Source of the DNA: Lentisphaerota bacterium
GTDB taxonomy: Bacteria > Verrucomicrobiota > Lentisphaeria > Oligosphaerales > JAFGRS01
Direction of reading: 5' to 3'
NCBI GenBank assembly: GCA_012514865.1
Contig: JAAYZO010000396.1
Location: 1 to 11,185, forward strand
Length of the DNA: 11,185 nt
Positions within the stretch are counted from its first letter, which is position 1, and every line of letters begins with the position of its first letter. A program made the translations under genes and the position numbers. The notes below the pieces were generated by a model. It saw only the letters and a program-made list of their open reading frames with translations, was not told the DNA's origin and searched no databases. Below are positions 1 through 6,875 of the stretch, piece by piece.

Positions 1-375
1 GACCGGGTCGACGGAAGCGGACCGGCGGGGCGCTACGACCAGCAGGGCCCGGGCTGGATCCTCCTCGCCGAGCGCCAGCCCGAGATCCTCGATATCTTCG
101 GCGAGATGCGGGCGCAGAGCCCGTGGAATGGCTATGCTGTGTGGATCCTGCAGAGTGCGACCATGAACCTGATGCGGGCCCGCCTGGCGCAGACCGCGGC
201 CGTGGCCGTCGAGGCGCCGACGGGGCCGGCTCGAACGGCCCTGGAGCCGTTGTCGCTGACGCGGCGGGCGCCGGCCTCGAGAGTCACTTCCGGCGCGGCA
301 GGACGCGGCGCCTCAACCAAAGTCCGTCACGCAGTCCGAGGAGCCTCGCGCGATGGTGTCACAGTACAGAGCTGA
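1..375 (+). CDS. 3' end of an unrecognised gene (partial)
   Basis: The frame is open from the first base of the window to a TGA at 373-375, giving at least 124 residues of a protein whose start lies outside. The first part (about residues 1-65) has strong G/C third positions and a folded-looking composition, including the segment ILLAERQPEILDIFGEM and a stretch with PWNGYAVWILQ followed by a short helix-like MNLMRARLAQT. The last 55 residues are rich in Ala, Arg, Thr and Ser, have weaker codon bias, and look like a disordered tail. I do not recognise the family. The next gene starts inside this one (23-bp overlap), so the two are probably cotranscribed and translationally coupled, which hints at a shared role with the heparinase-like protein. 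A frameshift near the 3' end cannot be excluded. Confidence 0.6.
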   Translation, partial: DRVDGSGPAGRYDQQGPGWILLAERQPEILDIFGEMRAQSPWNGYAVWILQSATMNLMRARLAQTAAVAVEAPTGPARTALEPLSLTRRAPASRVTSGAAGRGASTKVRHAVRGASRDGVTVQS

Positions 376-2101
376 GCTTGCCCGGCGGGCCGCGTGGCAT
401 CGCCAGCAGCGCGTCCTGACCGTCGACTACTACCGGATTCGTCTCAAGGTCGCGTTCCCTCTGCCGCTGGTGCGGCCGGCGCTGCCGGCGTTCCCGGTGC
501 GCGGCCTGCCGGCCTACCCATGGCTGACGTGGCTCTCCTGGAGCTACGAAGAACGCCTGCACGCTCTGGCGGCCCATGCCGGCCTCGCCGATGACGAGTC
601 CTGCCGCGAGGCGGTCCGGCGCGAGCTGCGGGCCCTGGCGTCCTGGCCCGGCTATCGCCAGTACGACAACCCCGACCTCAGTGCCGGGCATCTCCTGCGG
701 CTCCTGGGTACCGCCCGGCGGGGGTGGCCCTGGCTGGGGAGGGACGTCGCCGCGGCGGTCGACGCCGGGATCGCGAGGGGCGTTGATGATCTCCTGCCGC
801 GCATCGAGGCGCGCTTCGGGAAGTACCCCGACGCGGCCGCCATCCTGGGCCTCGAGAAGCCCGGCCAGGTGCTTCAGAACATCCCGGTCATCGGTACCCT
901 CGGCGCCGCCACCGCCGCCCGTGCCGCCGGACTCGCGGCGGCGGAACGGCTGGACGCCATCGCGCTGATTCTGGTCATGGCGACCCTGGACCTGCGCCAG
1001 GACGGTCACACCGAGGGGGTCGCCTACGACGGCTATGTCATGGATTTCGTCGCCGATTGGCTGGCCGGCGTGCCGGCGGCTCAGCGTGAGGCGGTGATGC
1101 GGCACCCGCGGCTGGGTGACCTCCTCGACGAGTCGATCGCCCTCGGCGTGCCCGGCAAGCTGGAAGACGTGGCTCCGCTGGGTGACGTGGAGCCCGTGGA
1201 GATGCCGTTCCACCTGAGCGCCCATGCGAAGCTCGAGCGCTTCGAGAGCTGCCCCCGGCGGCGGTGGCTGCTCGGCCAGTGCGATCCGGCGCGTCTGCGT
1301 GCCGACGCCCTGGCGATCCTGGCCGGACAGGACCGTGCCGAGGCGCCGGCCGAGGCGCCGCCCGCCGGCATCCTCGACGCCCACCATGCCGTGGTGCTGC
1401 GCACCGGCTGGGCCGCCGACGACCTGGCGGTGGCCGCCAGTTGCTGCCGCTCGACGATGAATCACATCCAACTGGACGCCGGCTCGATCGTCATCGGCAG
1501 CGGCGGCCGCTGGCTCATCGACGACCCCGGCTACCAGCAGTACATGGACACCGCCGAACGGCAGTTCACCATCGGCCCGGGCGCCCACAACGGACCGGTC
1601 ATCAACGGCCGCCCACAAACCCACCGGCGCGCCCGGCTCCTGGAACGCACCGAGAGCGCGCACGCCCTCCGCGTCACCCTCGACCTGACGGACTGCTACG
1701 AGATCGGCCTGGATGGTCTGGCCGTCCGACGGAGCATATGGCTCGCGGCCGGCCAGCGTGCCGTCGTGGTGGCCGATCGCGTCGCCGGGGCCGGCCTCGA
1801 TGAAGTGGCCTACCACTGGCATGGGCACCCGGAGGCGGCCTGGCAGACGACGGCGGGGACCGCCGCTCTGCATATCGGCACCCTGGCCCTGCACATCCAG
1901 TCGCCCCACGTCGCCATCGACGACGCCGCGATCTGCCGCCTGCCGGGCTCGCGGGGACAGCGCACACTCTGCGTCCGGCTGACCACACCGCCGCCGGTGG
2001 TATGGTGGGTGTTCTCCTGCCGTGACGCGCCTCCGGCCGTCACCCTCGCGGGGCCTTCCGGCACGCGCCTGATGCTGGGCAACCAGCGCTTCGAGGCCTG
2101 A
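353..2101 (+). CDS. Heparinase II/III-like family protein
   Basis: A 582-residue protein with the two-part layout of heparinase II/III-like polysaccharide lyases. Residues about 60-300 are helix-rich, as in an alpha/alpha toroid. Residues about 340-580 fit the beta-sandwich domain. The best match is at residues 370-420: NHIQLDAGS, then WLIDDPGYQQY, then a GAHNGPVINGR segment, which follows the family pattern of H-x-x-x-D, DPG-x-x-x-Y and AHN. EGVAYDGY at 221-228 resembles the toroid motif holding the catalytic Glu and Tyr. Candidate catalytic residues are E221, Y225, H371 and H412. The family cleaves uronic-acid-containing polysaccharides by beta-elimination, but substrate is not predictable here. 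No signal peptide is visible, unusual for a secreted lyase. The ATG at 353 has GAGGAG 9 nt upstream and overlaps the preceding gene. It ends 22 bp from convergent rsmD. Confidence 0.85.
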   Translation: MVSQYRAELARRAAWHRQQRVLTVDYYRIRLKVAFPLPLVRPALPAFPVRGLPAYPWLTWLSWSYEERLHALAAHAGLADDESCREAVRRELRALASWPGYRQYDNPDLSAGHLLRLLGTARRGWPWLGRDVAAAVDAGIARGVDDLLPRIEARFGKYPDAAAILGLEKPGQVLQNIPVIGTLGAATAARAAGLAAAERLDAIALILVMATLDLRQDGHTEGVAYDGYVMDFVADWLAGVPAAQREAVMRHPRLGDLLDESIALGVPGKLEDVAPLGDVEPVEMPFHLSAHAKLERFESCPRRRWLLGQCDPARLRADALAILAGQDRAEAPAEAPPAGILDAHHAVVLRTGWAADDLAVAASCCRSTMNHIQLDAGSIVIGSGGRWLIDDPGYQQYMDTAERQFTIGPGAHNGPVINGRPQTHRRARLLERTESAHALRVTLDLTDCYEIGLDGLAVRRSIWLAAGQRAVVVADRVAGAGLDEVAYHWHGHPEAAWQTTAGTAALHIGTLALHIQSPHVAIDDAAICRLPGSRGQRTLCVRLTTPPPVVWWVFSCRDAPPAVTLAGPSGTRLMLGNQRFEA

Positions 2102-2123
2102 TCCGGCGCTCCGCGTGCGTGGG

Positions 2124-2702
2124 CTATTTCGCGCGGCGCGCCAGGGTCACCTGGAGTGAACCATAGGACCGCCGTGCAGTCGGCTGCCAGAGCCCGGCGG
2201 GATGCCAGGGCAGGACGGTCTCCGCGGCGTGCTCGAGAACGAGAAGAGCATCGCCGGCCCAGGCCGCGAAGGCGGCGTCGCCGAGCAGCGCCGCGGCGCC
2301 GTAAGCATGGGGCGGCGGCTGGTAGGGCGGGTCGGCCAGGATGATATCGACGCGGCCGGCCCAGTCCGGGAGGAGACGGGGCACGGCGGCGACCTCGCCG
2401 GGGAGGATGCGCAGCTCCCCCGGGCCGGCGCCGATGGCCTTCAGGACGCGCTCGGCGTTGTCACGCAGGCAGGCGAGCGCGCGGCGGTCGCGCTCGACCA
2501 GGGCCACGGCGGCGGCGCCGCGGCTGAGGGCTTCCAGGCCGAGGGCACCGGTGCCGCTGAACAGGTCGACGACGCGCCGACCGGCCAGGGGCTCGAGGGC
2601 CGCGAAGAGCGACTCCTTGACACGGTCGGTCGTCGGCCGCACGGCCGATCCGGCGGGCGCCCGCAGGCGGATGCCGCCGGCCAGGCCACTGATGATACGC
2701 AT
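2124..2702 (-). CDS. rsmD: 16S rRNA (guanine966-N2)-methyltransferase RsmD
   Basis: A 192-residue SAM-dependent methyltransferase, normal length for RsmD, which methylates N2 of G966 in 16S rRNA during 30S assembly. Visible motifs: the N-terminal MRIISGLAGG and RPTTDRVKESLFAAL (residues 22-36); the SAM-binding loop DLFSGTGALGLEALSRG (46-62) with the acidic VERD at 69-72; the catalytic DPPY (124-127); and the C-terminal RRSYGSLQVTL. The frame stays open far upstream, but the family N-terminus begins at the ATG at 2702, which is preceded by an AGAGG sequence about 5 nt away, so I place the start there. It is the last gene of the minus-strand series and lies about 190 bp from the zinc-ribbon gene. 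That spacer contains a 45-bp tandem repeat. Confidence 0.95.
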   Translation of the reverse strand: MRIISGLAGGIRLRAPAGSAVRPTTDRVKESLFAALEPLAGRRVVDLFSGTGALGLEALSRGAAAVALVERDRRALACLRDNAERVLKAIGAGPGELRILPGEVAAVPRLLPDWAGRVDIILADPPYQPPPHAYGAAALLGDAAFAAWAGDALLVLEHAAETVLPWHPAGLWQPTARRSYGSLQVTLARRAK

Positions 2703-2800
2703 GGCGTCCTCTGGGCTCGCAGGAGACGGCGCGCCCAGCCGCGACGTCTCGGTCTGTTCTCTCTGGCGTGACAGGGTTCCGCCGCTACCCGGGCGCCGCG

Positions 2801-2890
2801 GGCACCCGGGACGGTCCACGGACGGCGCCGAGGACCTACCTGACCGGCATCCGGGACGGTCCACGGACGGCGCCGCGGACCCGCGTGACC
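2801..2890. repeat. 45-bp tandem direct repeat, two copies
   Basis: Copy 1 is 2801-2845 and copy 2 is 2846-2890, with 40 of 45 positions identical by eye. A 25-bp core (2806-2830 and 2851-2875) is perfectly conserved. Within the core, GGAC-G-GTCC followed by AC-GGAC makes two overlapping short dyads. The repeat fills much of the spacer between rsmD and the zinc-ribbon gene, just after the latter's stop codon. It could be a protein-binding site, a transcript-level structure or a neutral duplication. I see no third copy in register on either side. Confidence 0.85.
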
Positions 2891-2893
2891 GAG

Positions 2894-3172
2894 TCACGGC
2901 CCCTGGCGCTGGCGGCGCTTCGATCCGCCGCGGTTTTCGACGCGCCGGGGTGTAGGCATGAGGGTCTGGCAGCGCGGGCAGCGCACCACCGTCTCGTACC
3001 GGCTCACCAGGAACATCAGGCGGCAGCGGCTGCACTCGCCCAGGTACTCCTCACGCAGGGTCCAGCCCCGCCAGCGGTCGCGCCACGAGTCGTAGAGGCC
3101 CAGGCAGAAGAGCCCGCCGAGGAAGGCGGTGGTGAGGAAGACCAGGGCATGTTCCAGGCTGACTTCAAGCAT
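2894..3172 (-). CDS. Small one-TM protein with a Cys4 zinc-ribbon-like motif
   Basis: A 92-residue protein of unknown function. Residues about 8-27 (HALVFLTTAFLGGLFCLGLY) form one hydrophobic segment long enough to span the membrane. Then come two CxxC pairs, C47-x-x-C50 and C65-x-x-C68, 14 residues apart, the layout of a zinc ribbon or rubredoxin-like knuckle. The tail (about 75-92) is very basic. By the positive-inside rule the charged DSWRDRWR segment after the helix puts the zinc motif in the cytoplasm. The gene starts 21 bp after the TonB-like gene stops, and only a weak GGTGA precedes its ATG, suggesting translation depends on the upstream gene. It is likely cotranscribed with exbB-exbD and the TonB-like gene. 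No function is assigned. Confidence 0.8.
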   Translation of the reverse strand: MLEVSLEHALVFLTTAFLGGLFCLGLYDSWRDRWRGWTLREEYLGECSRCRLMFLVSRYETVVRCPRCQTLMPTPRRVENRGGSKRRQRQGP

Positions 3173-3193
3173 ACGTCATCACCGTCGTCGTGT

Positions 3194-3991
3194 TCAGCCC
3201 GCCGCGGCCTCGGCCGGCGGTGCGGCCCACTCGACCTGCAGCTCGACCTCCTGGCCGACGCCGGGGAGGAACTCCGGTGTCGCCGCGGGGGCGAGCCCTC
3301 CGGTCAGGACCAGCGTCGCCAGGTATCGTCGGAGCAGGCTGACGGCCAGGGCGTCGAGTTCGGGATTGCCGCAGGCCTCGGTCACCACCACGCGCAGCCG
3401 GGCCAGGCGGTCGCCGCGCCGGACCGAGAGGCCGGTCGGCCGCCGCGGCAGGGGGCCGTCTGCCCAGGCGTTGCGATGACGCTCGGCGTCGAAGCCCGGC
3501 AGGCCATGGGCCATGCGGCCATCGGGGTAGCGCCAGAAGGTCACCCGCGGCAGAGGCTCGGCCGCCAGCACCGGCACCGCCGCCGGCCGAATCGGCTCCA
3601 CCGCGCCGGAGAGGCGCTCGCGGAGGGGCGCGATGGCGCCGCACAGCGACAGCGCCGGCAACACCGGCGGCTCGATCGGCGGCAGAGCAAACTCGTAGTC
3701 CGGAACCGCCGCCGACGGGACCTCCAGACGCGCCGAACGCTCACGGCTAAAGCCAAATCGCTCGTTCGGCAGCACCAGCAGGGTCGGATCGCGCAACGCC
3801 GCCCAGTCGTAAAGGTTGCGTTCCCAGGTGCGGATGTCCGCGGCCGTCGGCGGCGGCAGCAGCACCGCCCGCGTCGAGTCCTGCGACGACTCCGGGAGCC
3901 GCGGCGCCGGCTTGAGGCGCAGGCCGTAGCAGAGGGCCGCGCAGACCACGCAGGCGCCGGCCAGCGGTGCCGCCGCCAGGAGCAGCGACAT
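3194..3991 (-). CDS. TonB-like energy-transducer protein (divergent)
   Basis: A 265-residue protein from the ATG at 3991. It has a hydrophobic N-terminal segment (about residues 2-23) that would anchor it in the inner membrane, containing three cysteines (14, 17, 21). A long proline-rich middle follows (about 27-150, including LPPPTA and PPIEPPVLP). The C-terminal region (about 195-256) resembles a TonB C-terminal domain: LRVVVTEACGNPELDALAVSLLRRYL fits the family pattern of strand, SSG-N-P-x-LD-x-A-A, and helix, and ends with a strand VELQVEW. TonB proteins couple ExbB/ExbD motion to outer-membrane transporters. The gene lies 34 bp after exbD in the same direction, which supports this reading. 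An in-frame extension to 4102 exists but runs back into exbD and lacks family features. No strong ribosome-binding site precedes the chosen ATG. The match is by pattern only. Confidence 0.65.
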   Translation of the reverse strand: MSLLLAAAPLAGACVVCAALCYGLRLKPAPRLPESSQDSTRAVLLPPPTAADIRTWERNLYDWAALRDPTLLVLPNERFGFSRERSARLEVPSAAVPDYEFALPPIEPPVLPALSLCGAIAPLRERLSGAVEPIRPAAVPVLAAEPLPRVTFWRYPDGRMAHGLPGFDAERHRNAWADGPLPRRPTGLSVRRGDRLARLRVVVTEACGNPELDALAVSLLRRYLATLVLTGGLAPAATPEFLPGVGQEVELQVEWAAPPAEAAAG

Positions 3992-4025
3992 CAGGGGGCC
4001 GTGGCGGCGGCGGTGTGGTCGGTGT

Positions 4026-4541
4026 CTAGTCAAGGTCGTCTCCGAGCACTGTACCCGGCTTGACGGCGCTGGCCTCCGAGGAGTCCGAGACCAGCCAGAC
4101 ATCGAGGCCCAGGGAGCGCCCGAGGGTCATGATGTCGAAGAACTGCGCGTAGCTGATATTCTCGTCTGCCCGCAGCACCAGCATGGGCTGCCGTATGCCC
4201 TCGGCCGCCGCGCCGCCGGCCAGGCCGGCACGGTCCGCCGCCGCGGTCCGGCTGTCGTGGACGAGGCGCGCCAGCTCGCGCTCCAGGTCCGGCCAGGCAA
4301 TGTGGCGGTCGTTGAAGAAGAGCTGACCCGAGCGGGTGATCGTGACCACCAGCTTGTCCGCCTCGCTCAGGCTGCTGATGCGGGCCTTGGGCAGACGCAG
4401 CGAGGTCTCGACCTTGGTGCCCGGCCAGAACACCAGCGAGTTGCTGATCATGAAGAAGACCAGCAGAATGAAGAACAGGCTGACCAGCGGCACCAGCGGC
4501 GCGCTGCCGGTCATGATTTTAAGGCTGGTCTTCGTCCGCAT
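4026..4541 (-). CDS. exbD: ExbD/TolR-family biopolymer transport protein
   Basis: A 171-residue ExbD/TolR-family protein: a short cytoplasmic N-terminus, one membrane helix (about residues 14-36, including PLVPLVSLFFILLVFFM), a WPGTKVETSLRLPKA linker typical of the family, and a periplasmic domain (about 63-155) with LVVTITRSGQLFFNDRHI and PMLVLRADENISYAQFFDIM. With ExbB it should form the stator that uses proton motive force to drive a TonB-like partner. The odd point is S21: the family normally has an essential Asp at this place in the helix (pattern TPxxD), which carries the proton. Here the pattern is VPLVS. The start at 4541 overlaps exbB by 23 bp and has AGAGG 9 nt upstream. A second in-frame ATG at 4514 lies just after the exbB stop and is a possible alternative. 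Translational coupling to exbB is likely. Confidence 0.9.
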   Translation of the reverse strand: MRTKTSLKIMTGSAPLVPLVSLFFILLVFFMISNSLVFWPGTKVETSLRLPKARISSLSEADKLVVTITRSGQLFFNDRHIAWPDLERELARLVHDSRTAAADRAGLAGGAAAEGIRQPMLVLRADENISYAQFFDIMTLGRSLGLDVWLVSDSSEASAVKPGTVLGDDLD

Positions 4542-5223
4542 CGGCGGCGGCCTCTTCCGGCACCTCAGTGCCAAAACCCGGGAGGTTCCCGAGAGTGATG
4601 GGGTTGCGGATCAGAAAGTAGACCATCTCGGCGGAAGCCTTCTCCATGTCCAGGACGAAGGTCTCGACGCGGCCCACGAGGTAGTTGTAAGCCGCCACGG
4701 CGATGGCCGAGATGGCCAGGCCGACGCCGGTGGTGAGGAGGGCCTCCTTGACATGCTCGGCGAGGCGGACGGTCTCGACGAAGTGGCTTTTGCCCTGCAT
4801 CTCATTGAACACACCGAGCAGGCCGCTGACGGTGCCAAGCATGCCGAGGACAGGGGCGATGTAGCCGATGGTGGCCAGGAGCCGGAGGTGCCTCTCGAGG
4901 CGGGGCACCTCCTGGTAGCTGACCTCGTCGGCGGCGCGGCGCATGGTCATCTCGTCGCGGTCGCCGTGCAGGATGGCGGCGCGGACGACGTGGGCCACCG
5001 GACCGGGGGTGTCGTCGCAGATGGCGATCGCCTCGGCAATGCGGTTGCGCTTCAGGACGTTGAAGAGGCCGCGGATGAACTCGTGAACGTCAATCTGGGC
5101 ACGATGGAAGTGGAAGAGCCGCCCGCACAGGATGGCGACCGTCATGACGAAGGCCATGGCCAGCACCCACATCATCGGCCCGCCATCGCGGAACAGGCTC
5201 TGAACAAACATCATCGTCGTCAT
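4519..5223 (-). CDS. exbB: MotA/TolQ/ExbB proton channel family protein
   Basis: A 234-residue inner-membrane protein of the ExbB/TolQ/MotA family. Three membrane segments are visible: about residues 14-36 (GGPMMWVLAMAFVMTVAILC), about 115-139 (LLATIGYIAPVLGMLGTVSG), and about 160-183 (EALLTTGVGLAISAIAVAAY). A cytoplasmic loop of about 75 residues separates the first two. The pore-lining threonines of the family have counterparts in T131 (GTVSG) and T164/T165 (LLTTGVG). The C-terminus is acidic. ExbB forms the pentameric channel around ExbD. The ATG at 5223 has AGGAGG about 10 nt upstream, the strongest ribosome-binding site of this gene set. It follows nnr by 64 bp and overlaps exbD. ExbB versus TolQ cannot be settled from sequence, but the TonB-like gene downstream favours ExbB. 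Confidence 0.92.
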   Translation of the reverse strand: MTTMMFVQSLFRDGGPMMWVLAMAFVMTVAILCGRLFHFHRAQIDVHEFIRGLFNVLKRNRIAEAIAICDDTPGPVAHVVRAAILHGDRDEMTMRRAADEVSYQEVPRLERHLRLLATIGYIAPVLGMLGTVSGLLGVFNEMQGKSHFVETVRLAEHVKEALLTTGVGLAISAIAVAAYNYLVGRVETFVLDMEKASAEMVYFLIRNPITLGNLPGFGTEVPEEAAADADEDQP

Positions 5224-5287
5224 CGTCGCACGGCCTCCTGAGCCGTCTCGTGTGGCGGCATCACCGCACTGCCGCCGCGGCCGCGCC

Positions 5288-6832
5288 TCACGCCCGCGGG
5301 CTGATCTCGCACCAGGCCGACGGCAACAGCTCGATCAGGTCGTCGGCCACCAGAGCGCCCTCGGCACCGGCATGGGACTCGGCCGCACGGCCGTGGACAA
5401 AGGCGCCGAGCCGAGCCGCCGCGGCCGCACCGTAGCCCTGCGCCAACAGCGCCCCGATCATCCCCGCCAGGACATCGCCGGTGCCGGCCGTCGCCAAAGC
5501 CGGCGTGCCGCTGGTGTTGACCGTGACCGCGCCATCGGGCGACGCCACCACCGTCCCCATGCCCTTCAGCACGACCACGGCACCGCTGGCCTGAACCAGG
5601 GCGCGGGCCTGCTCGGCACGGCTCGCCGACGCCGCCAGGCGGCAGCCGAAGCCCTGCAGCAGGGCGGCCATCTCGCCCGGATGGGGAGTCAACACCATAG
5701 CGGCCCGGGCGCGTGCCGTCAACGAGGGGCAGGCCGCCAGGAGCCGCAGAGCGTCGGCGTCGATCACAGCCGGCACAGCGCCGTCAAGGCTGTCGCCAAG
5801 GCACTCGAGGGCCTCCGGCGCCGGGCCGAGGCCGGGCCCGAACACCAGCGCCTGGCGGCCGGCCACGAGGCCGCGCAGCGCCGCCGACGAGGCGCGCCCG
5901 AGGAAGCCGCCGCCGTCGTCCGGCAGTCGCCGCACGATCAGCGCCGCCGGGACGCGGCATAGCGGCTCGCAGCCGCGCGGGACCGCCACCGTCACCAGGC
6001 CGGCCCCGGAACGCAGAGCGCCCTGCCCCGCCAGAAACGGCGCCCCGGCATACCAGCCCGAACCGCCGACCACGAGGAGGTGCCCGAAGGTGCCCTTGTG
6101 GGCATCGCGCGGGCGCCGCTGCGCCAGAGCGCGGGCGTCGGCCAGGGTGAAGGCATCCGGGCCGCTGCCCGGGAGGGCCTCGACCAGGGCCGCCGGGAAG
6201 CCGATGTCGATGCAGCGCAGGCTGCCGCAGTGGCGCAGCCCCGCGGCAGTGAGCAGCCCGGCCTTGGGCAGGCCGATGGTCAGGGTCACATCCGCCTCGA
6301 TCGCCACCTCGGCAACAACGCCGCCATCCCCGTCGAGCCCCGAGGGCAGGTCGAGGGCGACCGCGAGGCAGCCGGCGGCGTTCACCTGCCGAATCCAGGT
6401 CGCGCACGGCGCCCGGAGCGCCCCGCTGAAGCCGGTGCCGAGGAGGCCGTCAATGACAACATGGCGGGGCGTCAGGCTGGCAGCGGGCAGCTCGGCGACC
6501 GTCTGCACCGGCACCGCCGCCGGCAGACGCCGCGATGCGGCCAGGGCGTCGCCGCGCAGCGCGCTCGGCGGCACCAGCGCGAAGACCTCGACCGGGAAGC
6601 CGGCCTCGGCCAGACAGCGGGCCACGACGTAGGCATCGCCGCCGTTGTTGCCGGCGCCGGCCAGGACCGTGAACGCCGGCCGATGCAGCCACGCCCAGCG
6701 GCCCGCCAGGAGATCGAGGACCTCCTCGAACGCCCCCTGGCCGGCACGCTCCATCAGGGTCAGACCGGGCGTCCCGGCGGCGATCGTCCGGGCATCCAGC
6801 TCCCGCATAGACGCAACCGACAGGGTCTTCAT
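5288..6832 (-). CDS. nnr: Bifunctional NAD(P)H-hydrate epimerase / ADP-dependent dehydratase
   Basis: A 514-residue fusion with both halves of the NAD(P)HX repair enzyme. The epimerase domain (about 1-215) interconverts R and S hydrates; it shows LAGAGNNGGDAYVVARCL (57-74), IDGLLGTGFSG (127-137) and the catalytic-region DLPSGLDGDGG (161-171). The dehydratase domain (about 230-505) uses ADP to restore NAD(P)H from S-NAD(P)HX and shows AHKGTFGHLLVVGGS (244-258), FGPGLG (331-336), VIDADAL (356-362), LTPHPGEM (381-388) and ATAGTGDVLAGM (447-458) with the catalytic D453. The length is typical of the fused form. A GTG 12 nt upstream extends the frame, but the ATG at 6832 has GAGG close by and begins in the family-like MKTLSVASMRELDA. 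It lies 43 bp after yebC and upstream of exbB, probably in one transcript. Confidence 0.96.
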   Translation of the reverse strand: MKTLSVASMRELDARTIAAGTPGLTLMERAGQGAFEEVLDLLAGRWAWLHRPAFTVLAGAGNNGGDAYVVARCLAEAGFPVEVFALVPPSALRGDALAASRRLPAAVPVQTVAELPAASLTPRHVVIDGLLGTGFSGALRAPCATWIRQVNAAGCLAVALDLPSGLDGDGGVVAEVAIEADVTLTIGLPKAGLLTAAGLRHCGSLRCIDIGFPAALVEALPGSGPDAFTLADARALAQRRPRDAHKGTFGHLLVVGGSGWYAGAPFLAGQGALRSGAGLVTVAVPRGCEPLCRVPAALIVRRLPDDGGGFLGRASSAALRGLVAGRQALVFGPGLGPAPEALECLGDSLDGAVPAVIDADALRLLAACPSLTARARAAMVLTPHPGEMAALLQGFGCRLAASASRAEQARALVQASGAVVVLKGMGTVVASPDGAVTVNTSGTPALATAGTGDVLAGMIGALLAQGYGAAAAARLGAFVHGRAAESHAGAEGALVADDLIELLPSAWCEISPRA

Positions 6833-6875
6833 CGCGCCTCGCACTCGGGCCGCCCGGCGGCCTCACGACGGCCCC

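Noticed and set aside
359..1909. A 516-codon open frame on the minus strand, antisense to the heparinase-like gene
   Set aside because: It has no recognisable motif, is rich in Gly, Arg and His as expected of the complement of a GC-rich gene, and the plus-strand frame has clear family motifs over its whole length.
2703..3035. A 111-residue N-terminal extension of rsmD
   Set aside because: It overlaps the zinc-ribbon gene in another frame, includes the 45-bp repeat translated twice, and the RsmD family begins at the internal ATG at 2702 with its own ribosome-binding site.
2768..4063. A 431-codon plus-strand open frame
   Set aside because: It lies opposite three minus-strand genes with family features and has a Gln/Arg/Ala-rich shadow composition.
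3992..4102. An Arg/Pro-rich N-terminal extension of the TonB-like protein
   Set aside because: It runs into exbD in another frame and would put a very basic 37-residue tail before the membrane anchor; the ATG at 3991 directly precedes the hydrophobic segment.
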